A stretch of DNA of 64,000 nucleotides from Idiomarina sp. PL1-037 (GTDB lineage Bacteria > Pseudomonadota > Gammaproteobacteria > Enterobacterales > Alteromonadaceae): NCBI RefSeq assembly GCF_034422975.1, contig NZ_CP139873.1, positions 1,550,001-1,614,000 of the forward strand. The letters are read 5' to 3'. Shown here piece after piece: positions 46,071 to 55,085 of this stretch. The position numbers were made by a program, and so were the translations under genes. How positions within the stretch are numbered: the first letter of the stretch is position 1; each line of letters opens with the position of its first letter. Below the pieces are notes generated by a model. It did not search any database. It was not told the origin of the DNA and saw nothing but the letters and a program-made list of their open reading frames with translations.

Positions 46071-46139
46071 TAAGAAGCAGAACCTTATTTCGTTGGGGAT
46101 GCGCGAATAAACTCTGGCATCCTGGCAAAGGAGTTACCA

Positions 46140-46349
46140 ATGAACGAAGAAAACTTACAAAGTGTGCCGGTGAAGTGCCCGCACTGTGGGCACAATACCT
46201 TTTTAGAAATTGATACCTCGGAGGGAAATCAGGATTATCAGGAAGAATGTGCTGCCTGCGGAGACCTCATTCATGTTCAGTTACACGTTGATGAAGTTAA
46301 CCAGCAGGCACGGGTGAAAGTAGATGGTAACGATGAGCAGTTTTACTGA
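46140..46349 (+). CDS. CPXCG-motif cysteine-rich small protein
   Basis: The 69-residue protein has two CxxC pairs (VKCPHCGHN and CAACGDL), typical of a zinc ribbon, and matches the CPXCG small-protein family. AAAGGAG lies upstream. The C-terminus is hydrophilic. Its last seven bases overlap the convergent riboflavin synthase gene. The function is unknown. Confidence 0.88.
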   Translation: MNEENLQSVPVKCPHCGHNTFLEIDTSEGNQDYQEECAACGDLIHVQLHVDEVNQQARVKVDGNDEQFY

Positions 46350-46966
46350 CGTTTGGCCAGTACACGCTCAACGGTTTCAACAATGGTGATAGTTTGCTGA
46401 TCAAGTTCAATGTTCAGACTGTCACCCACCTCCGTTGATTCCAAATTGGTCAGGCGCAAAGTTTCGGGAATTAAATGCAGACTAAAACAATTTTCCTCCA
46501 CCTGACCTACCGTCAAACTGGCACCATTAACCGCAATAAACCCTTTGGCAAACAAATACGGTGTGTAACTCTCTGGTAGCTCTATCCACATAGCAACGTT
46601 ATTATCAGACGTGTCAATTTTAGTCACTTTGCCCTGGCAGTGAATATGACCTGAAACTGCATGCCCGCCAATTTCATCGCCTACTTTTAGTGACCTTTCG
46701 AAGTTGACCTTATTCCCTTCACCTAACAACCCCAAATTGGTTAGCCGCAGAGTTTCATCTATGACGTCAAAGTGCACTTGAGTATCGCTGAATTCGACCA
46801 CCGTTAAACAGCAACCATTTATGGCAATACTTGCACCAATCGCCAGGTTTTCTAGAAATTGAGGTTCAGTTTTAACAACCAGGTGTCGAAATGTCTTGTG
46901 ATCAGAAACTACTTGGTCAGAGACTGAAAATATCGTAGCTTGGGTTTGAACAATACCGGTAAACAT
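46343..46966 (-). CDS. ribE: Riboflavin synthase alpha chain
   Basis: The 207-residue protein has the two lumazine-binding repeats of riboflavin synthase. The first is MFTGIVQTQATI with GASIAINGCCLTV; the second is GHAVSGHIHCQGKV with KGFIAVNGASLTV. It dismutates 6,7-dimethyl-8-ribityllumazine to riboflavin. The gap upstream is only 31 bases to a divergent gene, so no FMN riboswitch is present. The symbol ribC is used in some genomes. Confidence 0.95.
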   Translation of the reverse strand: MFTGIVQTQATIFSVSDQVVSDHKTFRHLVVKTEPQFLENLAIGASIAINGCCLTVVEFSDTQVHFDVIDETLRLTNLGLLGEGNKVNFERSLKVGDEIGGHAVSGHIHCQGKVTKIDTSDNNVAMWIELPESYTPYLFAKGFIAVNGASLTVGQVEENCFSLHLIPETLRLTNLESTEVGDSLNIELDQQTITIVETVERVLAKRQ

Positions 46967-46997
46967 CGATAAGAACCTTATTGCAAGGAATAATACA

Positions 46998-48032
46998 ATG
47001 AAGCGAAGTGTACTGATTTTCCGCTCATTTGGCTATGCGTTCGTCGCCTTTGGATTATCAGCCTGCTCGGATGACCCGGGTCTGACGGAATACGCGGATG
47101 AACTGCATAGCCGCGTCCAGAGCACACTCAAGCTCCCCAATAACTCAATAGAAGCTCCTAAACCTCAACTCCAGTATCCGGCAAAACGCGCGCTAACCCG
47201 AAATATTGAACGGACAAGCATGGGCTTGCTGGAGAGCCTTCGGCTTAACCATTGTCAGTTAGGCCAGCTAATAGCTGAAAACAACAGTTCACTGGGAAGA
47301 CTAAAAGATGGATTTAGCCGCTACCATGCTGATCTCACCATGATTCAGGCACTGAAGAAATGCATTGAGCATCCTGATTCGACCAATGTTAAAGACAAAT
47401 TGAAAGAGGCGTTGGCGCATAAAGAATCGCAACTGCAAAACAGCCTGGCAAACGCTTTTGCCCGTGACGATGGGTTGAGAAAAGCCCTGTCTGTAGGTAA
47501 TAACCCTTTACCCAAAATACATGTAACAGAATACAATTACGCTATGAATGCGCTGGAGCGCTTTACCCGCATACTAGAGCGCTGGAATTACACAAAAGAA
47601 GCCGACGCCCCCGATGAACTGATAAAAATGCTCGGTCGTCTAGAGAGCAGTAGCTACCTTCCCGATTTATTCCGTACGATGTTGGATTACTCTTATAAAC
47701 TGGAGAGAATGACCGAACTGCTACCTGAAGTTCCCGAGTCAGTTTATTGTCAAAATGGGAATATCCCAAATGCCGCATTAGCGCTCAAAGATGCTTTTAA
47801 CGCCATCTATCTCGAAGAAATGCAAGGCGATATAGCCGCAATGATTGAACAACATCAGCGCTTACTGATGCTTTTGGATAACCTGAAAGGTATAGCACCT
47901 CAACCGGCGCTAAAAAGCTACATTGCAGAACTGGGCTCGCTCAGTAAAAAACTCACCGATGCGTCAGTGCATTTTGTCCGTCCGTGGCAAAAATTCTACA
48001 GCGCCTGTGATTTTACACCAGGGATTGATTAG
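46998..48032 (+). CDS. DUF3080 lipoprotein
   Basis: The 344-residue protein has a lipoprotein signal ending in LSACSDD (lipidated cysteine about residue 23). It continues as a mostly helical DUF3080 domain with QLQYPAKRALTRNIERTSMGLLESLRLNHCQLGQLIAENNSSLGRL and a C-terminal RPWQKFYSACDF. The family occurs mainly in marine gammaproteobacteria; the function is unknown. It is divergent from riboflavin synthase. Confidence 0.88.
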   Translation: MKRSVLIFRSFGYAFVAFGLSACSDDPGLTEYADELHSRVQSTLKLPNNSIEAPKPQLQYPAKRALTRNIERTSMGLLESLRLNHCQLGQLIAENNSSLGRLKDGFSRYHADLTMIQALKKCIEHPDSTNVKDKLKEALAHKESQLQNSLANAFARDDGLRKALSVGNNPLPKIHVTEYNYAMNALERFTRILERWNYTKEADAPDELIKMLGRLESSSYLPDLFRTMLDYSYKLERMTELLPEVPESVYCQNGNIPNAALALKDAFNAIYLEEMQGDIAAMIEQHQRLLMLLDNLKGIAPQPALKSYIAELGSLSKKLTDASVHFVRPWQKFYSACDFTPGID

Positions 48033-48066
48033 AGCCGGGCTTAATTTATTCACTCCTACTTTACGC

Positions 48067-48330
48067 TTACAGATGCCACTTTTTAGTCAGGCTGGGGTGT
48101 GGTTTACCTTGTTCTTTCTCATGAATTTCATTGATAACGTAACGCAAGCCAAGAAAGACCCACAGCCAGAACGCGGCAAATAATATACCAACCATAATAA
48201 CGATGACCGATGAACGCATCAAAATATCAACATTCAGAATGTTAAACCCAAGCTGCACAACGATACCCACTATTCCGGCAAGAAAAAGAAGCCCGGCAAA
48301 CGCCCGTATTACTCGCAAAACAGTAAACAT
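48067..48330 (-). CDS. Small inner membrane protein, unknown
   Basis: The 87-residue protein starts behind AGAGGT and has two clear transmembrane helices (residues about 8-30 and 40-65), followed by a charged cytoplasmic tail (NEIHEKEQGKPHPSLTKK). No domain is recognised. It is convergent with the DUF3080 gene and stands alone. Confidence 0.72.
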   Translation of the reverse strand: MFTVLRVIRAFAGLLFLAGIVGIVVQLGFNILNVDILMRSSVIVIMVGILFAAFWLWVFLGLRYVINEIHEKEQGKPHPSLTKKWHL

Positions 48331-48463
48331 TTTACTACCTCTCTTCAGTTATTAAGAACTGAGTTCACCAAACATTCTAGCAAAAGCCTTCTTAAGAAAC
48401 TAAGCATAGTCCTGCAAAGCTGAATAGAATTTCGACAAACAAATGCATTTAGTAAAAAATCGC

Positions 48464-48492
48464 TTGCACCTGTGAGCGCAAATCACTAATAT
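48464..48492 (+). promoter_or_regulatory. Promoter of tRNA-Val
   Basis: TTGCAC (48464-48469), 17 bases, and TAATAT (48487-48492) are followed by a GC-rich discriminator (ACCGCCCG), typical of stable-RNA promoters under growth control. The tRNA starts 33 bases after the -10. Confidence 0.8.
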
Positions 48493-48525
48493 ACCGCCCG
48501 TCGTTAACGACATTCCCCATAAAGT

Positions 48526-48602
<77 letters not shown>

Positions 48603-48837
48603 TTCTCTTATCAAGAAAAACCTCAAATACTAAACAAGTTAATACCCACGATAAATCCACTATTTCAGCCACAAATTTTATTGGTGACCAAACGGTGACC
48701 ATTCAGTGCCCTAGCCTATTTTAGCACCCGCTTTTTTCAAAATCTTTTGTACTACGCGCTCAAAGGCTGATCTGACTAATTATTCAGTTTTATGAATACG
48801 GCTTTACACAAAATCTATCGATAATCAAAAAGAATAA

Positions 48838-49044
48838 TTACTCATCAGGGCTATAAATAAATAGATCACCAGGCGTACATTCAAAAAATTCACACATTTT
48901 GTTCATGACTTCTATTTCTATTCGAGCAGCTTCATCGTGGTACATCCGCTGGATCGTGCCCCTATTAATTCCTGTCGCCTTGGCAAGATCTGACATCTTT
49001 AACTTTCTCTCGGCTAAAAGAACAGCAATGTTAGAGTTTATCAT
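48838..49044 (-). CDS. Small XRE-type HTH regulator
   Basis: The 68-residue protein is a bare Cro/C1-type helix-turn-helix: ERKLKMSDLAKATGINRGTIQRMYHDEAARIEIEVMNKMCEFFECTPGDLFIY. AAGGT lies upstream of the ATG. Such stand-alone regulators are common on prophages and islands. It lies between tRNA-Val and an IS remnant, which suggests it came with mobile DNA. Confidence 0.88.
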   Translation of the reverse strand: MINSNIAVLLAERKLKMSDLAKATGINRGTIQRMYHDEAARIEIEVMNKMCEFFECTPGDLFIYSPDE

Positions 49045-49205
49045 TCAATAGACCTTTTTTATCTTCTGTAGACAATTTTAATCTATTAAAAACACTTTTT
49101 GTTGGCTGGAGATATTACGATGAGTCGCGCATATCTGACAACTGAATCGCCACTGATTTGCTAGACACCTCATAGCCATAGATAATGGCATATAAAGAGG
49201 TTCTT

Positions 49206-49778
49206 ATGACCAACAAACGATACCCCGACGAATTTAAAATTGAAGCAGTCCGACTAAGGTACGCTTTTATCAAAGAGCACAAGGACTGCTGGCCAGTGCG
49301 CAAGCTGTGCCGACTTCTGGAAGTAAATCCGAGTGGGTTCTATGCATGGCTTAAGAATCCTCGTTCAAAACGTCAGAAGCGTGACGTACGTCAAGCTGGC
49401 CTGATTAAGCAGTTCTGGCTTGAATCAGGCGGTGTCTATAGCTATCGCAAAATTTACAGCGATATGCGTGAATACGACGAAAACATTGGGATTAACCGTG
49501 TTCACCGCCTGATGAAGCTCAGCAAAATTAAGGCACAGGTCGGCTATAACAAGCCTGATCAGGCCTGGGTAACTGATGTCACGTATATCAGAACGCACGA
49601 AGGCTGGCTGGATCTGGCGGTGGTGGTCCACTTGTTCTCAAGGCGCGTCATTGGCTGGTCAATGCAACAGCGGATGACCAAAGAGCTCGTGTTAGACGCA
49701 TTGCTGATGGCCGTGTGGCGACGAAACCCGAAAAAACGGTTATCGTCCACTTTTGCGCCGGCTAACCAGCTGGTTTAA
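49206..49778 (+). pseudogene. IS3-family transposase remnant (OrfA/OrfB fusion with internal deletions)
   Basis: The product starts like IS3 OrfA (MTNKRYPDEFKIEAV), then jumps directly to the start of OrfB (RYAFIKEHKDCWPVRKLCRLLEVNPSGFYAWLKNP). It runs through the HTH-like region to AQVGY, skips about 25 residues, resumes in the integrase core (DQAWVTDVTYIRTHEGW...LFSRRVIGWSM), and is cut off after RRNPKK. The second Asp and the Glu of the DDE triad are lost, and the usual VVDLFSRR reads VVHLFSRR. The frame has stayed open across both deletions, but the protein cannot transpose. Confidence 0.9.
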
Positions 49779-49790
49779 CGGTGTTTTTAT

Positions 49791-49813
49791 AAGGGGGAAA
49801 CACTTTCCCCCTT
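49791..49813. terminator. Bidirectional terminator between IS remnant and catabolic operon
   Basis: AAGGGGGAAA and TTTCCCCCTT pair across CAC. The plus strand continues with a pyrimidine-rich TCTTTCTTTCC tract. It lies 18 bases beyond the stop of the cyclase gene. Confidence 0.85.
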
Positions 49814-49830
49814 TCTTTCTTTCCTTTATT

Positions 49831-50871
49831 TTATTTAATCACAATTGGGTTAATAGGAGAGCCTGAGCCGCGTTCCATTTTTAGCGGCGCTGCTGTAAAC
49901 ATAAAGGTATACTGCCCATCTTCAGCGCTGTCTTTTGCAAGGTCATCCAGCCAGTACAACTCACTAAGAACAACACCTAAATCCCGGATAAGTGCACCAT
50001 GTAGTGGTATCACGTAATCTTTTCCGTCAATAGTTTGCGGAACCAGTTCGACAGCAAGGTTATCCGCTGCAATCACTGGTATTTCCATATCATCAATCCA
50101 GTTGATTAGTTGTTTGCTATAACACAATCCGGGCTCTGTAGTTGCGCTCCATGGCGCGTCTGGTTCGTCCTGATAAAAGCGGCCAACGGACCCCGTTCTT
50201 ATCAACAAAATGTCTCGTTTCTCGATTGTTACGTTTTGCGCTTCAGCTGTTTCTTGTAAATCATCAAGTGTAACGCAAGAGCTTGGTGCCAAACGGCTAG
50301 ACTGACCGCCTTTGTAACTCCCAACATCCAATAAGACACCACGACCAACAATGCCGTGCTCAGCAAGTTTGCCTACATCAACATGATCGTGCCCATGTAC
50401 TGTACTATCGGCTGAAACGCCACCATAGACTTTGTCGCCATACCAAGCGTGACCTAATGCATCCATATGAGTCGTGCCTTGTAAATACATAAATACAGCA
50501 TCGTCGGAGTACTTCACCCCACCGGCTAATTCATCAAGTTTATCCACAGAGTACATACTTTCATCCTGTGTCATAAAATGCATGGCTGGCACTCTTCCAG
50601 GAAAGACAGGTCCGACTCCATGAGTAATCGGTAATTGCAGGGTGAATTTTTCACCTGTTTTTACAGCCTTAACGCCTCGCAGTGCTTGTTCATCATCGAG
50701 GTAATTCAATGCGCCAATTTGGTCGTTCTCACCCCATTTACCCCAGTTTTTCGGCATATCCTTCTGTAAATTTTCAATATCACTGCTTTGAGCAAAAGCC
50801 AGTGATGAAGAACTCAGCCCAACAAGGGCACCCAGCACAGCGACAGATAAGATATTATTCGATTTTTTCAT
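49831..50871 (-). CDS. Exported cyclase-family hydrolase (kynurenine formamidase / isatin hydrolase-like)
   Basis: The start at 50871 has AAGGA upstream and yields a signal peptide (MKKSNNILSVAVLGALVGLSSSSLAFA); an ATG 24 bases earlier lies inside the ribosome-site region. The 346-residue protein carries the cyclase-family metal motif QGTTHMDALGH and later HGHDHVDVGKLAEHGIVGRGVLLDV. The family contains manganese/zinc amidohydrolases that open formamides, isatin and related rings. It is the last gene of the sigma-54 operon and should act in the periplasm, probably supplying the substrate for the downstream oxidation steps. Confidence 0.88.
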   Translation of the reverse strand: MKKSNNILSVAVLGALVGLSSSSLAFAQSSDIENLQKDMPKNWGKWGENDQIGALNYLDDEQALRGVKAVKTGEKFTLQLPITHGVGPVFPGRVPAMHFMTQDESMYSVDKLDELAGGVKYSDDAVFMYLQGTTHMDALGHAWYGDKVYGGVSADSTVHGHDHVDVGKLAEHGIVGRGVLLDVGSYKGGQSSRLAPSSCVTLDDLQETAEAQNVTIEKRDILLIRTGSVGRFYQDEPDAPWSATTEPGLCYSKQLINWIDDMEIPVIAADNLAVELVPQTIDGKDYVIPLHGALIRDLGVVLSELYWLDDLAKDSAEDGQYTFMFTAAPLKMERGSGSPINPIVIK

Positions 50872-50907
50872 TGTTATTTTCCTTTTGTTGCTCATAGTTT
50901 TTACTTG

Positions 50908-52356
50908 TTAATAACAAAGCTTGATGTACTTTGTTTCGAGGTACTCCATAATGCCTTGTCGACCTCCTTCTCGGCCTAAGCCAGAACTTTTAACACCGCC
51001 AAAAGGCATCGCTGGATCTGAGATGACGCCAGTGTTAACGCCTACCATACCCACCTCTAGCTCCGCAGCGAGGTGGTGGATCCGTTTCAGACTTTCGCTG
51101 TAAAAATAAGCCGCTAAACCTGTATCCTGTGCTCTAAGTGACGCAATGAGCGAATCTTCATCGCTATAGCGAACTAAAGGGGCTACTGGGCCGAAAACTT
51201 CTTCTTGAACACAGCGCATATCGGTTGTTGCTTCTGTGATCAATGTAGGAAGATACCAACGCTCCGACTCTGCCCAACGCTCGCCTCCATACACTATATT
51301 GCCGCCTTTTTCTCTGGCATCTCTAACTAGTGCCTCTACCTTCTCCAGCGCCTGCTCATTAATGAGAGGGCCAATATCGATGTGAGGGTCACTGCCTGAG
51401 CCTAAGGAGAGCGCTTTTATTCGCTTTTCAAAAGCACTAGCAAAACGATCGTATAGCGAATCATGAACATAAAACGCATTTGCACAGACGCAAGTTTGTC
51501 CGGCATTGCGAAACTTTGACTGCATGGCTCCTTCAACTGCTTTATCGATATCAGCATCACTACAGACTATAAACGGGGCATTACCGCCTAATTCAAGCGA
51601 GAGGCGCTTAACGGTAGAGGCACAAGTTCGCATCAAGTGCCGCCCCACAGCTGTTGATCCAGTAAAACTGAGCTTTTTAACTTGCTTGCTGGTGCACACT
51701 ATGTCGCCTATAAGTTGTGCGTCACCAGTTACTACATTGATCAAACCCGGGGGAACCCCGGCCCGAAGAGCCAGCTCTGATAATGCAAGTGCTGTAAATG
51801 GAGTCTCAGGTGCAGGTTTTATTATCATTGAACACCCTACAGCCAGAGCTGGTGCTACCTTTCGTGTTAACATCGCCGCTGGAAAGTTCCAGGGAGTTAT
51901 CGCGGCACAGACACCGACCGGCTCTGTGACTGTTTTCAACGACTCATTCGCGGAACCATTCGGCATTTCGCTGCCGTTATCCTGCAACGCCGGTTGTGCG
52001 TACCACTGTATATAACTCGCCGCATAGCGAACTTCTCCTAAGGCCTCACTGAAGGGCTTTCCTTGCTCTAGAGTAATAATCGATGCTAGCCGCGCTTCGT
52101 TTTCTTTTATCTTTTGGTACCACTTGTTGAGTACTGCACAACGCTCGTTTATCGAATTCTTACGCCAACTATTGAAAGCCTGCTCAGCAATGGTGATCGC
52201 ATAGTGCACTTGCTCCTCAGAGAGCTTTGGAACAGTGCCTAGCAACTCTCCGTTAGCCGGATTAAAAACCTTCAGCGTATTGCTCCCGCTACACCGGATC
52301 CAATGTACGCCAATTAAGGCCGCCTGCTTTAAATCTACCTGTTGCTCATTCATCAT
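50908..52356 (-). CDS. Aldehyde dehydrogenase, succinate-semialdehyde dehydrogenase-like
   Basis: The 482-residue protein is a full-length NAD(P) aldehyde dehydrogenase: ITPWNFPAAMLTRKVAPALAVG, FTGSTAVGRHLM, the catalytic glutamate in LELGGNAPFIV, the catalytic cysteine in NAGQTCVCAN, and EEVFGPVAPL. The overall pattern is nearest to GabD-type succinate-semialdehyde dehydrogenases. It overlaps the regulator gene by 11 bases. With the iron alcohol dehydrogenase it would oxidise an alcohol to an acid, for example 4-hydroxybutyrate to succinate, though this is inference. Confidence 0.92.
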   Translation of the reverse strand: MMNEQQVDLKQAALIGVHWIRCSGSNTLKVFNPANGELLGTVPKLSEEQVHYAITIAEQAFNSWRKNSINERCAVLNKWYQKIKENEARLASIITLEQGKPFSEALGEVRYAASYIQWYAQPALQDNGSEMPNGSANESLKTVTEPVGVCAAITPWNFPAAMLTRKVAPALAVGCSMIIKPAPETPFTALALSELALRAGVPPGLINVVTGDAQLIGDIVCTSKQVKKLSFTGSTAVGRHLMRTCASTVKRLSLELGGNAPFIVCSDADIDKAVEGAMQSKFRNAGQTCVCANAFYVHDSLYDRFASAFEKRIKALSLGSGSDPHIDIGPLINEQALEKVEALVRDAREKGGNIVYGGERWAESERWYLPTLITEATTDMRCVQEEVFGPVAPLVRYSDEDSLIASLRAQDTGLAAYFYSESLKRIHHLAAELEVGMVGVNTGVISDPAMPFGGVKSSGLGREGGRQGIMEYLETKYIKLCY

Positions 52357-53722
52357 CTTGAGTTAGATTTCCCTTCATTTTTTCTCGTAATCGTTGTTGT
52401 TTTTTTACTAATGTTGACTGGTCTATCCCCAATGCTTGAGCTGCAGATCGTGTCGTACCATGAACCTGGAGAGCCTCAGTTATAAGCCTTAACTCAAGCT
52501 CATCCATCTGATGTTTCAACGAAAGTCCCTGCTTTCCAACAAACTGCTCACCGATAAGCTCTCGAGGTAAATGAGCGGTCGTAATTAATGCTTGTTCACT
52601 AGTCACCACTAATCGCTCTACTAAATTTATTAACTCTCGAATATTTCCCGGCCAATCGTAACGAGTAAGCCGCTCAATAACGCTCTGATGCCAGCGACAG
52701 TCAAATTCGTATTGTTGATTAAAATAGCAAAGGTAATGTTGCAGTAGCGGCTCAACTTCCTCAGTGCGCTCGCGAAGCGCAGGTAGCTCGATAGGTACCA
52801 CACATATTCGGTAAAGAAGATCTGCCCGAAAAAGTTTCTCGGCAACTAGTGCCTTTAAATCGTGATGCGTGGCTGAAATGAGTCTAAAATTCGTTTGCCT
52901 GAACTCGGTCCCTCCAACTGGCAAAAAACGCTTCTCGGCAATCACCTTCAATAGCTTTGCTTGCAACGACAGGGGTAAGTCGCCAATCTCATCCAGAAAC
53001 AGAGTGCCGTTATTAGCAGCTTCAAGCAGCCCTGTTTTTCCTTTATTTGACGCACCAGTAAATGCGCCTGGTACATAACCGAATAGCTCTGCTTCCAACA
53101 GTGACTCGGGCATTGCCGCACAGTTAAGCTCAATAAAGGGTCCGTTACTGCATCGGCTATATTGATGAATAGTGCGTGCTAATAATGTTTTACCAGTCCC
53201 AGTCTCGCCTTGTAACAGTACTTTTGCCGCTGAATTAGCTACGCGCTTGGCAAGCTCGTAACATGCTTGGGTGCGAGGGCTTACGATAAATGGCTCAGCC
53301 GGCCAGTCATGCTGTGCCGGACCATATTGCTCTCGCACATTTAACAACTGTTCTAGTTGCTCTTCAGCACGCTTGGCTTGCAATAACTCGGTTACATCTC
53401 GAACCGTTGTAACTACGTATTCAATGCGTCCTCGGCCATCAATCATTGGAGTGCCCGATACCAAAATTTTATGGTCATCGGTCAGAGCCTGCGTCAGTGT
53501 TACAGCGCGTCGCTCTTTCAATACTTCTAACGATACCGAACGTGAAATGTAGCCGGCTTTAACCACCTCTGACATGTGCATGCCCTGCAGAGCACGCTTT
53601 GGAATACCTGTTATGCGCTCATAGGCTTTATTTACTGTTACGGTAACTCCGTTCCCATCGGTTATGTAAACGCCATCACTCATGGCATCTAATACCCGTT
53701 GCAGGTTATCGCCGTGAAACAT
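52346..53722 (-). CDS. PAS-type sigma-54 enhancer-binding regulator
   Basis: The 458-residue protein has an N-terminal PAS domain (about 5-115) and an AAA+ domain with Walker A GETGTGKT (172-179), the sigma-54 contact GAFTGA (219-224) and Walker B LFLDEIGD (241-248). A C-terminal Fis-type HTH follows (TTRSAAQALGIDQSTLVKKQQRL). There is no receiver domain, so it probably senses a ligand through PAS. It lies inside the operon, its start overlapping the permease stop by one base (TGATG). Both flanking units have sigma-54 promoters, so it probably activates them and itself. Confidence 0.94.
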   Translation of the reverse strand: MFHGDNLQRVLDAMSDGVYITDGNGVTVTVNKAYERITGIPKRALQGMHMSEVVKAGYISRSVSLEVLKERRAVTLTQALTDDHKILVSGTPMIDGRGRIEYVVTTVRDVTELLQAKRAEEQLEQLLNVREQYGPAQHDWPAEPFIVSPRTQACYELAKRVANSAAKVLLQGETGTGKTLLARTIHQYSRCSNGPFIELNCAAMPESLLEAELFGYVPGAFTGASNKGKTGLLEAANNGTLFLDEIGDLPLSLQAKLLKVIAEKRFLPVGGTEFRQTNFRLISATHHDLKALVAEKLFRADLLYRICVVPIELPALRERTEEVEPLLQHYLCYFNQQYEFDCRWHQSVIERLTRYDWPGNIRELINLVERLVVTSEQALITTAHLPRELIGEQFVGKQGLSLKHQMDELELRLITEALQVHGTTRSAAQALGIDQSTLVKKQQRLREKMKGNLTQDDE

Positions 53723-55074
53723 CAGCGTGTCTCCTTAAGAGGTGTCCGTAGACGCCAGCCATAAATCAAAAAACACAATAAAAGCCCGGCAGCGAACGCC
53801 CAAGTTGCACCTTTTACTACCAAAATTGCGGCAATAACACCGGCAATTCCCAGATCGCGCTCGCTTTTGGCTTCCTGAATACCTATGCGTACACTGACGT
53901 AACCTTGGATCAGTAGTGTCAGTGCCAGAGCAATCCCCAAGATCGGTTGCACTAGACTGACTACTGGCAGTAGTAGTAAGCCTGTATTGGTGCCCCAGCG
54001 AAACGATCCTGCACCACCGAAGATGGAGTCCATCGCCTTGCGGCCTTTTTTAAAACGTTCCACAATTACAACATGCATTGCCGCCCATAGAGGTCCGCAC
54101 ATTGCTACGTCCGGTCCAATAATGCTCATACCAAAATTGCGAGCTCCAAAAATCATGTGAGCACGATCAGGGCTATAATCAATTTTTTCATCCGGGCGAG
54201 CTTCATCAGCTTCATCCAAAATAGCCTTGCTCTGCAGGACATCACCAAAAAGTACTATATAAGCCGCTAGCACCGTCGGAATTGCTGTAACAAACATCAT
54301 TAATGGTGGCAGTCCAACACCGAAGAGCGTGTATTCGGTAAACATCGTGACAAAATCTGGTGATGTCAGCCCCCACTCGATATCTGGCCAGGGAGCCTCA
54401 CCAAACAGCGGTGCGACCACGATGGCAAGTGCAATGATGGGGAAAATTCCCAACTTACCTATCAGCGATAATAACCAATGTTTATTTTGAATGGCTGCAA
54501 AGTGACGTGAAAAAATTAGGTAGAATGCAATTCCAACCGCAATAGATATTGTCATGGGGAAAGATTCAAAACGCCCCCCTTCTTCAAATACCACAGCAAC
54601 AGCCGCTAAGCCGGCGCCCATAATGATGCCAGCCTTGATCGCGCTTGGAATATAATGAACAACTCGTCGGGCGATCCCCGAAGCACCCAATACCATGGCA
54701 AATGCGCCCAACATCATTTGAAAGGCGATTAATGCATGTACACGACTCTCCCCCTCGGGAAAGGTTGAGACATACATCATTAACAAAGGTATTGCAGGAG
54801 TTATCCACCCTGGTACGACTGGATCACCAAGCAAATGGTGAAGCAAGTAAAATAGACCATTGATCAGGACGATCGCGAGTGCAGCTTCAAACGGCATACC
54901 CAGAAGCTCGGCCATTAATGAAATCGCGGCTAAATCCACCGCACACATCAACAATCCCTGAAAGTAATCAGGCCACTCGAAGCGGTAATGTAAAAACGGC
55001 AGCCTAATTTTAAATGGCCCTAATCCCCAAAATGATGCTTCCGCGCCCGGTTTACGATGCTTCCATAACGACAT
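53722..55074 (-). CDS. NCS2-like (solute carrier 23/26-fold) permease
   Basis: The 450-residue membrane protein has about 12-14 hydrophobic segments with the UraA/SulP-like layout (VVPGWITPAIPLLMMYVSTFPEG; GASGIARRVVHYIPSAIKAGIIMGAGLAAV; MFGAR-like IFGARNFGMSIIGPDVAMCGPLWAAMHVV). It is divergent from classical uracil/xanthine permeases, so a nucleobase substrate is not assured. It lies 11 bases after the iron alcohol dehydrogenase in the catabolic operon and probably imports its substrate. Confidence 0.82.
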   Translation of the reverse strand: MSLWKHRKPGAEASFWGLGPFKIRLPFLHYRFEWPDYFQGLLMCAVDLAAISLMAELLGMPFEAALAIVLINGLFYLLHHLLGDPVVPGWITPAIPLLMMYVSTFPEGESRVHALIAFQMMLGAFAMVLGASGIARRVVHYIPSAIKAGIIMGAGLAAVAVVFEEGGRFESFPMTISIAVGIAFYLIFSRHFAAIQNKHWLLSLIGKLGIFPIIALAIVVAPLFGEAPWPDIEWGLTSPDFVTMFTEYTLFGVGLPPLMMFVTAIPTVLAAYIVLFGDVLQSKAILDEADEARPDEKIDYSPDRAHMIFGARNFGMSIIGPDVAMCGPLWAAMHVVIVERFKKGRKAMDSIFGGAGSFRWGTNTGLLLLPVVSLVQPILGIALALTLLIQGYVSVRIGIQEAKSERDLGIAGVIAAILVVKGATWAFAAGLLLCFLIYGWRLRTPLKETR

Positions 55075-55085
55075 AGCTCGTTTCC

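Noticed and set aside
46967..46997. FMN riboswitch before riboflavin synthase
   Set aside because: Only 31 bases separate it from a divergent gene, far too short.
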